64,000 nucleotides of DNA from Viridothelium virens (Eukaryota > Ascomycota > Dothideomycetes > Trypetheliales > Trypetheliaceae). This document shows, in pieces, positions 1-11,280 of this stretch; positions within the stretch are counted from its first letter, which is position 1, and every line of letters begins with the position of its first letter. The notes under the pieces are model-generated. The model did no database searches, was not told the origin of the DNA, and saw only the letters and a program-made list of their open reading frames with translations. The stretch is from the NCBI GenBank assembly GCA_010094025.1, contig ML991782.1, forward strand, positions 1-64,000, read 5' to 3'. Both the position numbers and the translations under genes were made by a program.

Positions 1-1
1 G

Positions 2-217
2 ATTCGGCAGGACTTTCTTAAAGCAAAACAAGCAGCTTGACAGCTTCAAAATAAGTCAAAACACCATAAACAGAAGCAGACAAAAACACAGAAGGCTTTA
101 AAACAGCCTAACTCAGAAGTCGCACCTGCAGAGGTAGAATCTCTGGTGGTTGAGGTAGTTTCTCGTGTTTCGCGCTCTCAGCGCAAAATTCGCCTACCAC
201 AACAGTTTATGGAGTAA
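2..217 (+). pseudogene. C-terminal tail of a transposase-like ORF
   Basis: One reading frame runs from the window edge to a TAA at 215-217, interrupted only by a TGA at 38-40. The translated tail is rich in Lys and Gln and ends in a basic segment (RSQRKIRLPQQF) followed by Met-Glu and stop. Basic tails of this kind are common at the C-termini of fungal pogo/Fot1-like DDE transposases. That assignment is an inference from style, because the catalytic domain lies outside the window. The in-frame TGA suggests a dead copy. Confidence 0.4.
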
Positions 218-576
218 ATTAAATAGCGCATTCGATTTGTCTAGTTCTCTACTATCTATCTATCTAATTATCTAGTTTATTGAGCAGTTCGTTGTTGAAT
301 TATAGCCTTATGAAGCTGTGGAGATGAAACGAGTCCCACCGTGCACGGAGGTGGATCGTGCACGGAGTGGTGCGGACTTCTACCTAATCGGAGGATCCCG
401 CTCCTCCGACCGTTAGCCTCGCGCGCCTGCTAGCGATGATCTTCCACCGCCCAATGGGTAGAGTCCGGGGCTCTTCTGGTCTCACCGGAACCATATGAAT
501 CATTACGGACTATAAATATGAGGTATCGCATCTTCGGATCTCTATAGCCAGCGAGTCTTGATCACAGCCTTCCAAC
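218..576. promoter_or_regulatory. Intergenic region with TATA-like box before the GST gene
   Basis: No gene is visible. The segment holds a short CTAT microsatellite near 255-275, two copies of TCGTGCACGGA-like sequence near 340-367, and a small palindrome around a GGATCC core near 392-411. A TATAAAT sequence at 511-517, about 60 bases before the ATG at 577, could serve as the core promoter of the following gene. The repeats may be the 3' end of the transposon whose coding tail precedes them. Confidence 0.35.
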
Positions 577-1272
577 ATGCTCACAGTGCACCATCTCCAG
601 CGCGGCCAAAGCGAGCGTATTGTCTGGCTATGCGAGGAACTTGGCATACCGTACGAACTCAAACTCTACAAGCGCGATCCCATCTTCTCACCGCCAGACC
701 TCAAAGCTTTGACCCGACTCGGCTCTGCACCCGTTATCACGGACACCACTTTCAATGCGTCGAAGCCACTAACACTCTCAGAGAGTGGTGCAGTGGCCGA
801 GTACGTCATATATAAACACGGCAACGGACGACTTACATATGCACCTTCTCATAAAGACTATGCTGAATACCTATACTGGTTCCACTTGTCAAACAGCAAT
901 TTACAGCCGGTTATTATGAGAAGCATGCAATCAAGCCAGTTAAGACTTGGCCCGGACAGTGCTGTACAGAAGCAAGCGGACGGACGCCTAAATCTAATCT
1001 TGGACGTGTATAATGATCGACTTAGAGAGGTGCCTTGGTTGGCTGGTGAAGAGTTCACAGCAGCAGACATCATGACCGTCTTCTCTCTGACCACCATGCG
1101 CCTGTTCTTTTCGTTGGACCTCACAGGTTATGATGGGATTTTGGGATGGCTACAGCGAGTTGGAGAGCGGCCAGCATACCGAGCTGCGATGGAGAAGGGA
1201 GACCCGGGGTTCGCGCCTGTGTTAGGTGCTAAAGCACCTGAATCGTTTATCAACTCTTTGAGAAATGTCTGA
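577..1272 (+). CDS. Glutathione S-transferase-like protein
   Basis: A single-exon 231-residue protein with the two-domain cytosolic GST layout. The N-terminal thioredoxin-like half has the early QSERIVW segment that supplies the catalytic Ser region (about residues 11-17), then a cis-Pro loop (SAPVI) and the glutathione-contacting ESGAVAEY motif near residue 70. The helical C-terminal half contains the conserved FTAAD N-capping motif near residue 160. Length is normal for the family. GSTs conjugate glutathione to electrophiles or act as peroxidases in the cytosol; the substrate cannot be deduced. The gene stands alone between transposon debris and a permease, is intact, and the ATG lies about 60 bases after a TATA-like box. 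Confidence 0.9.
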   Translation: MLTVHHLQRGQSERIVWLCEELGIPYELKLYKRDPIFSPPDLKALTRLGSAPVITDTTFNASKPLTLSESGAVAEYVIYKHGNGRLTYAPSHKDYAEYLYWFHLSNSNLQPVIMRSMQSSQLRLGPDSAVQKQADGRLNLILDVYNDRLREVPWLAGEEFTAADIMTVFSLTTMRLFFSLDLTGYDGILGWLQRVGERPAYRAAMEKGDPGFAPVLGAKAPESFINSLRNV

Positions 1273-1755
1273 TTAATTCAGCACAACCAATAATACTACT
1301 TCATAGAGCAACTTCCCCACTCAATGAGAATCATTCATAGCCCTTATCTTCAGATTAACTTGTACAGATTTAATTAAACATGCTATTTGTATTGCTTCTC
1401 GCATGCCGACTTAAAGAACATGTCATTTGTAGAGAAAAATGTCTCATTCAATAACAATGAGATCATTAGAGGGTAAAGGCATCGGGCGGAACGACTATAA
1501 AGTATACTGTCAATCACCAGAGTGTTGAGGAATAGGTGAGGAGAGACACGCAGAGACATTGTTCTGTTCATCAGACCTCTCGACAGCTGGCAGTATAATG
1601 CTGCGTCTTGTTCCCTGGATCACTGCATTACCACCGAATAATATGGCGTTTCTGAGCTTTCCTAAGGCTCCCTGCACTGGAACTGGCTAGTTGCGGTACG
1701 CTACGGCTGAAAAATGATTGTTATCTATCAAGCTGCTTGTGCCTGTAGGGCTTGT
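1273..1755. other. Intergenic, nothing recognised
   Basis: This is the convergent 3' region between the GST gene (+) and the permease gene (-). It is moderately AT-rich. I see no conserved coding segment, tRNA or repeat in it. Confidence 0.5.
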
Positions 1756-3808
1756 CTAGGATAGAGCGGTGTGTACACTAGTCTCCAGGATCGGACCTCG
1801 ATAATGGAATCTTCCCCAGATAGAATAGTACACAGCACTGAATATAAGTACCGCTACTACGATAACGCAACTCCAATTCATGTCCGCCAGGTCCGGTTTT
1901 ACAGTAGCCGGCCAGAAACTAAAGAAGACAATGACCACGCAGTAGGCACAAGCAAGCAGATTGTTGCAAATTCCGAGCATACCTGACACACGCCACGGGC
2001 CCCATATCAGTCGCTCCTCTCTGGCAATGTAGCTAGTCTGCTCTTCCGACTCTAGTGCTTGTTTCGTCACAATGACACCCTTCTGACAACGACGCCACAA
2101 AAGTAGAGCACAGCTCAGGAAGTATGTAAAGTAGAAACCGAAGATTGTAATAGATAGGATGATGTTCAATGCTAGGGTCGAGCCGAAGTTTATGAGCAGA
2201 ATCAGTGCGCCTATTACCGTTGTCACGAGGACTGTGTTGATTGGGACTTGGCGTTGAGGGTCGACCTATACCCCATTAGATTCGATTCTACAGGTTGAGT
2301 AGGGTTTGTTTACTCGTCCAAGAAAATTCGAAAATGGCAGAGCCTTATCCCTAGCAAAGGACCACACCATCCTTGAAGATGTTGCTACGAGACCCACACA
2401 ACCGAAGAAGAGGGTCAAGACAATAAGAGAGCTAAGGACGGTGGTTGCGGTGGTCGAATTGGTCGCTTGGTAGATCACTTCGATGAAGGGATAGCTAGTT
2501 GGGGTATTCGTGATAGCATCCAGGTCGCCAAAGCTGAATATCATGACAACCATTATTCCGAACCCCATTGCGCCATTGAGTAGTATGCCTCCAACGATTG
2601 TCCTCGGAATGACGATGGCAGCGTTCGAGACCTCTTCGGCCATCTACCACTTCGATTAGTCTGCGCGCTTGAGGCGATATTTTGACCCACGTGAACTGCA
2701 GCATCGGCACCTTTTGGCACGTCAGTGATATGGAGGATCATTATTCTGAAGTGGCTTTACTTACCAGCAAAAGCGAAAACGTTCCCGGTAAGGCCCACCA
2801 TAAACGATGTACCCTGAGACGGCCAGTTTCCTCCATTGGTCCAGTTGATAAAGACATCTTTCGCCGAAGAATGCGGACCCATGTGCGCGACGACAATCAG
2901 AATGGCGAAGAAACCAAGGATATGGATCGCCAAGGTACAGCTTTCAACGCTCGGAAGATAGCTGCTCACGACAGTGTTAATGAAAACAGCAACAACAATG
3001 ACTCCGTATCCGATCAAGGTAGCCTGCCATTGATGGAAGGTCTGATCTGGATGATTCAGGATCAGGAGACCTTTGATAATTCCGCCTGCCAGAAATCCAG
3101 CGCTCGTGATCGTTGTCTGCCAAGCAAAGGCGGTCATCCAACCTACGGGATTCAGCAAGATTCTCCAGGAAACGTTTCTCCCTTACCCGTAAGATAGCTT
3201 AGAATTTTGCGACATGAAGGTGGTGCCAGCATCCACACCCAGTAGTATTGTCCAGACGCAATTGGAGCCCTGGACTGGATGAGTGTATGCTCCACTCCAG
3301 CATGTAGAGTGTCGACGAACATGGACGCAAGCTCACAAATGGTTATGAAGACAGATAACGTTCCAAACCAAGCCACTATGTAGCTCCAGAACAGCCCGGC
3401 TGGTCCGCCACTGCATAATAGTGAGAGAGTCCCAGAGTGAAACTCGGAGGAGCTCAACTTACTTCTCGAGTCCGGTCGTAAAAAGCCTACGGATCTCGTT
3501 AAATTGCACCGTATGCCCACGAATCGGGCTTACTCTAGTACAGCTTCCCACGTGACCAGTACAGTGCAACTGAGAGCTAGAATTGCCAAGAACCCGAAAT
3601 TGCGCTATTCGTAGAGACATCTTAGACATTCAATGTGCGAACTTTTAAAGTCTTGGCATACCTTAAGCACTTGCTTCTTGCCTAGCCTTGCTAAGGTCTG
3701 GCTGTCACTGACACGCGATGCATGGGCCCTTTCGAGCTCCTCAACGTGGTTGCCATTCTGCGTTTTAGCAGGAATACTCGTGAACTCCGTGACATGTTTC
3801 TGGTTCAT
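1756..3808 (-). CDS. Amino-acid/GABA/choline-type permease (APC superfamily)
   Basis: The gene can be assembled as nine exons: 3808-3662, 3604-3534, 3486-3463, 3410-3321, 3269-3187, 3142-2765, 2710-2691, 2643-2314 and 2265-1756. They sum to 1653 nt, an intact 550-residue protein. The eight introns are 57, 47, 52, 51, 44, 54, 47 and 48 nt, all GT-AG. The product has about twelve hydrophobic segments and APC landmarks: GGPAGLFWSY in the first helices, a SGQYYWVWMLAP loop, and AEEVSNAAIVIPR before the later helices. This pattern fits the fungal GABA/choline permease branch, which imports amino acids, GABA or choline across the plasma membrane. Substrate is not predictable. The very small introns are the local yardstick for the insertions seen in the two tRNA genes. 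Confidence 0.9.
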
Positions 3809-4392
3809 CTTATAAATTACAAAATAAAAATCGGGTTAAGGTCAAGTTTCTAGGCTGCGGAATTAGATTAGAGGAGGGAGTAAGCCGCGAAAGCATGAGT
3901 TAAAAGGAGGCGTATATATATCATACTACCGTCGAGCACAAAAGCATCTCTGCCCCCCGAACAGGTTTTCAAAAATTTCGCGCCAATTAGAGTAGCCCAG
4001 GTGGCGCATAAACTTTTGTAAGCATGCGGCATATTTAGCTCAAATTTAAAATGATGATGCGATACAGCGGGTCTCAAAGTGGTGGGAATCGGCCCGAGCA
4101 CCTAAGGTACTTTGACTATTACAGCACCAAATTTGGTGCACAATTTTCGTACAACTTCTTGTAGAGAGATGGTTGTGACTTGTGATGGAAAATGTTCGGG
4201 TGAATGAGCTATCAGATTTATCCTTTTAAAAAAAACAAATCCTATTTGGGTCCAACTCTGCACACATGGAGTAAGAGTATGTACTGATCGTCTTGTCTGA
4301 TCTTTCCTGATTTGTTCTTTCACCTATTTAATGATTTGAGTAGCTCCAGTGTGTGAAAGAAATGGAAAAAAATTCTGTGTTTTAAGAGAGGG
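3809..4392. other. Intergenic, nothing recognised
   Basis: This segment holds the upstream region of the permease and the downstream flank of the tRNA-Gly gene. The only open frames are short, with no family resemblance and ordinary AT-rich composition. No repeat is apparent. Confidence 0.5.
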
Positions 4393-4400
4393 AAAAAAAA
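4393..4400 (-). terminator. RNA polymerase III terminator of tRNA-Gly
   Basis: A run of eight A on the + strand is a T8 run on the tRNA strand, one base past the discriminator base at 4402. This is a strong RNA polymerase III terminator and argues that the tRNA gene is functional. Confidence 0.8.
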
Positions 4401-4401
4401 G

Positions 4402-4522
4402 TGCAACAGCCGTGAATCGAACACGGGGCTCGTCGATGGCAACGACGACTATGTTGGTCAATTCATTTAATTCTTTTACTGACTTTGACTCAACTTACAT
4501 TTTACCACTAAACCACTATTGC
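4402..4522 (-). tRNA. tRNA-Gly (GCC) interrupted by a 50-nt GT-AG insertion
   Basis: Exon 1 (4522-4499) carries the acceptor 5' strand GCAATAG, an A-box-like TGGTTTAGTGGT and the D arm. Exon 2 (4448-4402) carries the anticodon arm CGTCG-TTGCCAT-CGACG with anticodon GCC, the T arm CCGTG-TTCGATT-CACGG and the acceptor 3' strand CTGTTGC plus discriminator A. Joined, they give a 71-nt tRNA of standard Gly form in which acceptor (7 bp), D (4 bp), anticodon (5 bp) and T (5 bp) stems all pair, with T-G and G-T wobbles only. The insertion falls between positions 25 and 26, not at the canonical 37/38 site. The T8 run directly downstream and the absence of internal T4 runs support transcription by polymerase III. 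Reads GGC and GGU codons if mature. Confidence 0.88.
4449..4498 (-). other. Spliceosomal-type intron inside tRNA-Gly
   Basis: Fifty nucleotides that begin GTAAGT and end ATAG on the tRNA strand. A TTGAC sequence places a candidate branch adenosine 9 nt before the 3' end. Size, donor and branch spacing match the introns of the adjacent permease gene (44-57 nt). Exact removal restores a complete tRNA. Whether the spliceosome or another activity removes it is inference. Confidence 0.75.
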
Positions 4523-5354
4523 GATTCGATATCATGAAGTGCAGTATAACGTACATATCTCAAACAAACTTAATCGCTTCCATATTGTCGTCGGTATTGA
4601 CTGATTTTATTATAGACAGTGTCTGTATTGAGCAAGATCATGTACAGGCTATACAACATACATGCTCCTGCCTGTGTTTCCTTCGTGCTAATCGCAATTG
4701 CGAGCTAGTTCTTTAAGCTATCATGTATGGGTCAGGGTGTACACAGCGAACAGACAGATGCATTCATATGGACATTAGTTTGGTGATCGCTAAAATACTA
4801 CTCACCACTCTACTTCACTATACTAACATAATTACCCACAATCCAATGTTTTAGTTGAAATACAATAAAAGAACTCGTATAATCGTATTGCTAAGTCGTC
4901 GGGATGTGCCTGATATAGTGGAGAATATTCACGAACAAAGTAACCTCATATAAAATCCATTTCTGCTTTTGGGCGTGAGTTATGGAGGGGCGAAACGAGA
5001 GCGCCAAGTCAGCAACCTAAGTCATTACTGAGCCACACTGAGCCATACTGAGCGAGTTTGAGCACACCCTGAGCTACTATGAGTTAGGATAAGCGCAGCT
5101 TAAGCTAACGTAATTTTACTTCAATGGTGCCTAAATTCAGGACCCTCTTTATCCTAATCAAACTTAAAGGAGCCCAGGTTGTGGCCTTTTAAACGCGGTG
5201 ATACTTGCCTTTAACTATTTGACGGCAAGCTTATAAAGGATTTATGACGAGGGTCTGTGTATTTGCTATAAGCCTTAGTTGCTCTTGCCTTTGTGGCATG
5301 CAGGTCATGTAACAGGACTCCTTCATTGCTGCAGTGATTTTACCGAGCATCACC
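4523..5354. other. Intergenic with degenerate TGAGC tandem motif
   Basis: No gene recognised. Between about 5026 and 5087 the pentamer TGAGC (or TGAGT) recurs six times at irregular spacing of 8-14 bases, which looks like a decayed minisatellite. The rest is AT-rich without clear structure. Confidence 0.4.
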
Positions 5355-7634
5355 TTAAATGAGATCGTCAAACAAGCGGAAAATAGCCTGAGAGCACTTA
5401 TTAATTTTGGAATTTGGATCGAAGTCCTCTCCAACATGCTCACTGAGCAAGGTAGTCATCTCCGGTTCGCGCAAAAAGTCTGCGACAGTTCGTTGCAGAA
5501 ACTCCACCTTGCTACCGTGGTAAGCTTGCTTGAACGCATTGGAGATTATAGAAACAGAGAGCGAGCAGTCAATAGTTTCGAGCAGATCCTGACAGCGGGC
5601 ATTGACCCTCTTCTTGGTCTGTTCGAGACTGATGAGAAAAGTGTTGAGATCTGACACCGAAAAGATAGCCTTGCATCTCGCTTCGTACGCATCGATGTCT
5701 GGTTCTAAAAGTGCTTGATAGAGCATGATCGAAAGCGGTTCAACGGCCGCAACTGATGTCTGTAGAAGCTCTGACGTCTCTTGCAGGTAAACCTTCTCGA
5801 TGTTCTTAAACATGTGCATAAACTACGGTCCAAGCTCCGGCGGAAACGTTTTCAGTCGCATGCGAAGGGTATTGATTGAGTCGCCATTGGTCAGCCCACG
5901 CATCAAGGACCTAGTGACAAGAAAGACCCAGACAAATACGCCTTGTGCCTTGTCGACAATCTCAGTGATCAGTGAATCGCATTCAGGGTCCGATCGTTGA
6001 AGCTTTGGATATCCTGGGCAGCCGGAGATAGTATGGCTCATGAAGTGGAGGATATCCTTGCGATTGTGTTTTTCCAGTCGAATTGTTCTTCGTCAATCTT
6101 GTCCGAATACTTCTTCAAAGCAATTCCAAGGCCGGCTGGCGAGACACATCTTGATACTATGGTTCCTGACATTCAGAAGGACAGCAATAAGATCGAAGAG
6201 GTCTTCACCACATTCATCTAGACCGTCTATGAAGAGACAGAACGCCGTTTTGGGAAAGTCCAGCGCAACGAATCGTCGTAAAAGCTGGAGTAAGTCCGTG
6301 CGTGGCCAGTCCGTGCTGGTATCGTCGACTATTGATGCGCCTCTACATCTTTCGGGTAATAGTTTGTGGATCAGTTCGGGGTATGCATGGAAGATCTGGT
6401 AGAAGAGTGTGCGCAGAAGGCCTTCCTGAGACTTCTGAAGTTTAGATCCAGACTGCCAAAAGAAGAAGGAGCAGATCACGACTTTCCTTTTCCGTGCCTA
6501 CCGATGGAGTAGCATCTTGAGGTTGGCTTGACGAATGATGTGCTTCATCAGGGTGGATTTGCCTGAGCCCGCTTTCCCAGCCAGCCAGAACACCCCGCCC
6601 TCAGAACCTAGCCACGTGTTTACCACAGGGATTTCGTTTGGAGTCTCCTCTTGCTCGCCGCGGTCGGTCTCCACCACCCAGTTGTAGGTGTTCTCGTATG
6701 CGTCATGGATGTTGGACTCGCGGGTCCTCATGTCTCCAAACCTTAGGCTTATCAGAACTCTGTACTGAGCACGAATAATTCTTGCGCGCTTCGCACTAGC
6801 CAAAAGTGTATAAGACCATTTGCCCATATTCTGAGGCATGACCAGTGGTTCTTCCTCATGAATGTGTTCAGGCTCTTCACCGTCGCTTTCGCGAGCCTCG
6901 TTATCGGGCCCTTCCCCAGGCTCTCCGTCAGGCATTGTGACTGAGAAGTCATTGAAATGACGACGAGCTTTCTTCCTCGACGGTTTTAGATCCTCCTCTT
7001 CGTCACAACTATTTATGATCTCTTGGAGATATTTGACCGAAGTTACGATGGCTTCTAAAGGATGGAGATCCAGTGGCTGACTGATGAAATTCAAGTTCTT
7101 CTGCTGCTTTATGAGGTTGTTGAGCAAGGAAAGGCTCTTAGAGCTGGAAGAACTGTTACAATCAGAAGACATCCCGCCGAAAATCCTGAAGACATACTTA
7201 AGAGAAATGAGTAGATGATTGTTTAAGGCATCTCGAAGTAGCCTCATTCGCTCAATTAGCGAATTGATAGCTGAATCTCGATACGCCGTGCGAAGTGTCT
7301 GGCGTACAGCTTCCCACTTACGGTGTTCTGATTTCGGCTTGAGGTCTTCGAGCACGGCGACGAGTTTGGCGGCAAGCTCATGATATAGTTTTACCAAGTT
7401 TCGCAGAGACCTTTCGTCCTTGGACTCGCCGAACACTCCCGCAAAGTCGTCTAGGAGCGCTTGCGAATCCTGCTTTAAGAGTTCGGCGGAAGCGAGCAGC
7501 TCCTTGTGCTGTTGCAGCAGCCCGGTGGAGGATCGATAAAGTTCGACTGCGCGACTAACGAGTTCGCCGCTGAACTGGACAAATTGAACGATATTTCCGG
7601 CAACGCCTAGCGCAGAGAGAGGATCCAGGATCAT
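5355..7634 (-). pseudogene. NACHT/STAND NTPase with fungal N-terminal domain, broken by three stops
   Basis: One continuous reading frame runs from ATG 7634 to TAA 5355-5357 without frameshift, but contains TAG at 6498-6500, TGA at 6093-6095 and TAG at 5823-5825. The N-terminus (DPLSALGVAGNIVQF) is the HeLo-like fungal N-terminal domain of STAND proteins. A P-loop GKAGSGKST sits near residue 370, Walker B (FCLFIDGLDE) follows after the first stop, and a helical winged segment ends the frame. Sequence remains family-like across every stop, so these are true interruptions rather than introns. Such proteins act in heterokaryon incompatibility and non-self response. The C-terminal sensor repeats are absent. 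Each stop can arise by one transition from CAG, CGA or TGG. Confidence 0.85.
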
Positions 7635-9318
7635 ATCGAGTACACGGAAGTGTCTGTGAGGAGGCAAAGGACAGAACGAATTTGGAGGGCAGTAGTATTT
7701 GGAGTATAACTACTACGTATTTTGCATATAGAGGCTTAAATGGATAATTGAAGTTGCAAATGTGCCCGCATACAAATGGACCGCTATATTACTTTCGACG
7801 ATATACATATTAGAGTACATATCGCAGCTACGACAGTCATTTAAACTTGAACAACATTTAAACCCCTATTGATAGAAAAAAGCTTAATTAAGCACGATTA
7901 AATACCTAGAGTATGAACTGTAGCGGTGCAACTATAAGTGGGGTTAAGCTAAGGTTAAGCCAGCCGTAATTTTGCTACGTTAGCACGCTAATACCAATAA
8001 CCCAGTTGGTTGTATGGAGAGGTCATCTTCTGCGCGAACACAGCGCCACAGCTAGACATCTTGACCTCAGCAGCAAAGGATATGTTATTGGGATTTAAGT
8101 CTTGTCCTTAATTTATAATCACATCCTTATTTCTCTTTCTAAATAATTATAAGACTGTATAAAGATAATATTTTAATAAGCGCTTTTTAATATTTTTCAA
8201 AGTACTCAAAGAGATTACTCTTAAATTATTTTGTTATTTAAGCAAAGAAGCTGCAGCTAAATAATAATTATTATAAAAATTAAAACCTGCCCTTTATTTA
8301 TAAGGTACCTTAAAGATTCTAACCTCACCACCACTGCAGTACACATAAAGTTACAAAAAAGAGCATTATTTAGAAATCTACATAATTATTGCTCATCCCA
8401 AACATCAGAACTCCCTAAATAGTCGTGCAAAGAGCAGTGTTGTAAGAAATAGTAAAATATAATCTTGGTCCCGGTGCAGTCTTTTTCCGGCTAGTCCTGC
8501 ATCTGTACTGGATCCCGTTCCTGTATCGCGCCGCCGTCTATAAAGGTCCCTTTCCCCCTGCCGACCGTCTGTCCTGGCCTCTCGTCCTCGCCCTTGCCTT
8601 TCTATCTGTATCGCCCGGCTCGTGCGGCATAGACGGCGCTGATACGGCCCCCTCTATCATCCTTCAGCTTCAGCTCCTGTGCCCCCGGCCCTCAGTCTTC
8701 TTTGCTCGCGGTGCTTATCTAGTGCCGCCTACTGATATTAGCTGCCTATATTTGCGAATCGGCCAGTGTGAAGAGATATACCAGCTTACTACGTCTGATT
8801 TCTACGATCCGCGTTAGCGGGCTCTCATATAAAACAATGATAATCGCTACCAAAGGGGGAATTTGAAAGAGCTGGGAGGATTGTGGAGCGATTCTGCCAA
8901 ATTTTATTTGTTGAGATCCTTGTGTAAATCTCATTAGTAGGCTTAGAATGCTCTATTAAAGGATGCGGAACTCCTGGAAAGGAAGCAGGATGACAGTAGA
9001 CGCAGGAGGCTGGTATACCTGGCCCGAAAATGGGCCCCTACTAGCACACCTATCCAACGACTTTATAACGCAAAGCAGATTAACAAAAAGCTGGCGTCCG
9101 AAAATAGTTGGTTGTGATTATCGTTTTCTGACGAGCCCTCCTTTCCAGGACGCTGTTCGAAATTTCTCACGTACCATAGCACGTGAAATTAAAACGTTGA
9201 TCAAGACGTGAGGATCCTGTATGTATCCAAGCGAAGGGGCTTATTAAATTGAAGGAAGATGAGGCAACTCTATTTAAACTGGAGTACAGGAGCTGGTGGT
9301 GGTAGAAGTACTCCTCAT
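7635..9318. other. AT-rich block with a GC-rich island; no gene recognised
   Basis: From about 7720 to 8450 the sequence is strongly AT-rich, full of TTAA/TAAT runs, as in RIP-altered transposon debris. From about 8460 to 8760 it switches to C-rich sequence with a stop-free + frame (about 8461-8817, ending TAG) that lacks a plausible start and resembles no family I know. A short open frame at 8963-9211 (+) is also unrecognised. I read the whole block as old repeat material. Confidence 0.45.
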
Positions 9319-11280
9319 TCATGTTAGCGTCTCCTTGCTTCGAACGACTCTTTTCGTTCTACGGCTTGGAGCTCGTCTGCTGAGAGCCGCTTCAAGGCCT
9401 CCGTCGCTCAGCTCCCCGAATTCTTCAGCAAAGTGTCGCAGAACTTGTGTCCCTATGCTAGGGATTCCCGCATCGATAGGTATGAAGCGAGAGCCCGCAT
9501 CGCACTTGAAACAATTTGGCATTCTCTCAATATATTTTGGAGGACTGCCCGCGGTCCATCTAGGGCTGAAGTCTACACACTTGTTGCTTCCATCAGACAG
9601 TAATGTTCCCTCTCTACACCCAATGCACCAACTTTCGACTGTCTGTGGCAAATTTTCACATCTCTGAGGTGCGCGTATGCAGCGTTGCCAATCGTTACGA
9701 GGTGGTCGTCGTAGTGCTTGCAGAGTACTCCTGTTAGGAAAGCACGAAGGAATGGAAACTTTAATAGGAATAGCATAATATCGGCCGGTTCCGCTACATA
9801 GGTGAGCCGGAGCTTTCTTCCTCACATAAGAGTTCGGGTCCAAAGTCGCCCATCGAGCTGCATCGTCATCCGGCAGTGGCTTTTTACAGTGGCTGCATTT
9901 CAATTGCACGACTCGTCGCTCGCCGAATCCATAGAAAGTAAGCTCATCGATGACTGCCGCCTTTGAAGACTGCACTCTGATGTGCTGTCGTTGCATACGG
10001 AGAAGGTCTTGGATGAGTTCGGTAGGGCTTGAATCACTTCGTGCAAACTCTCCACAGTATCGTCTATGAAAGTCCTTCAGGTCATTTGATGTAGATATTG
10101 TTCGTCCTTCAAAAAAGGTCCACTGTTGGTCTGATAGCCACTCCCTAATCTCATTTGGGAGGTAGCTATAATCGCCAGTTTCATCTACGTCAACCGCTCC
10201 ATCTGCGAGAAGCTGGCCAGAATGATCTAGGATCGCTCGTAGCCTAGCAGTGCTGAGGACCGTCCGAGAATTAGACTGTCTGCGTTGAGAAGCTAGTATC
10301 TTCTGGCGCATCTTTGCGGCCTGAACGGCTTCTGAGGCTGCCCTCTCCAGTCTTTGGCTTTGCTGGCCGCAAACAAGTTTCACAAAATCGGCCTTTGTGG
10401 TCCAAGGCCGGCATAGGAAGAAGTCTTACGTCATTTCAATCCTCGCCAGCTTTCCGGCAACGCCCAATTTGAGATCCTGCTTACAAGCGTGTTTCTGCCC
10501 CCAGGGGTGCAGGAAGACCTGCGGGTGCATGACGAAGACGATGAGCCTGACTACCTCTGTCTTCCCACTGGCACTGTCTAATGCTGCAGACCATTCGAGG
10601 AACAAGCTCAACCCTTGGTATGATCCCCAGAGCCTGAGTTCCTCTAGGGGGCGACCCCGCTTACGGTATATCTTTTTCATCCTCTCCCGAACATAAACGC
10701 CCCAAACAACCTTAACAGTAGCCTACATGTTGCTCCGCAACTCTTCCATATAGTTTTTATGGCATTTAAGAATATCTGGAGGATAATCTCAAATCCTATT
10801 AACTACCTCTGAATTTTTTCAACGTGCAAGGTGATCAAAGATCAATATTTTGTCCTTCTTAAAGCCATTTTGTATAACAAGCCAAATACATGCATTTGTC
10901 TTATCAGCTGTCTTTATCCCGGCTACATTGTTTGTATTAAAGCTGGGGTTGTGAAGGTGGTGTGCTATAAGTGATTAAAGTTCACCAGAGGGTTGGATGA
11001 GGTAATGCGGCCGTGGGGGGTCCCATAATAAGGCCTCAATCTCACAGAATTCGTTAAATTGAGTTTGAAAGTCGAATTGAACAGCCTTATCTGCCAACTG
11101 TTAATAAAATCTAAACTCTCTGTGTCTGTGTAATTTACGCTCACGACTTTGCGATTCTAAGCTTCTAAGATAAGGCTCAAGGCTTTTTAAGCAAGTCAGC
11201 TGCGAGAGGCTTAAATGGTCCTCAGGATCTTCTAAGTAAAAATCTCCAAACAAGCGATATGGCATCACTTTAGTAGATAA
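9319..11280 (-). pseudogene. Decayed gene of unknown family with Cys-rich intact 3' half
   Basis: The 3' half (10383-9319) is an open 354-codon frame with three CxxC pairs (CSHC, CIGC, CFKC), suggesting zinc binding. Upstream, a second open segment (10680-10426) ends at a GTAAGA donor-like site. Further upstream, 11280-10681 reads as one protein-like frame (for example WDPPRPHYLIQPSGE and GIKTADKTNA) but carries five stops: two TAA, two TGA and one TAG. I do not recognise the family. The stops in the 5' half are those expected from C-to-T or G-to-A change, so the gene is dead or at least truncated. A shorter functional gene restricted to 10383-9319 cannot be excluded. Confidence 0.5.
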
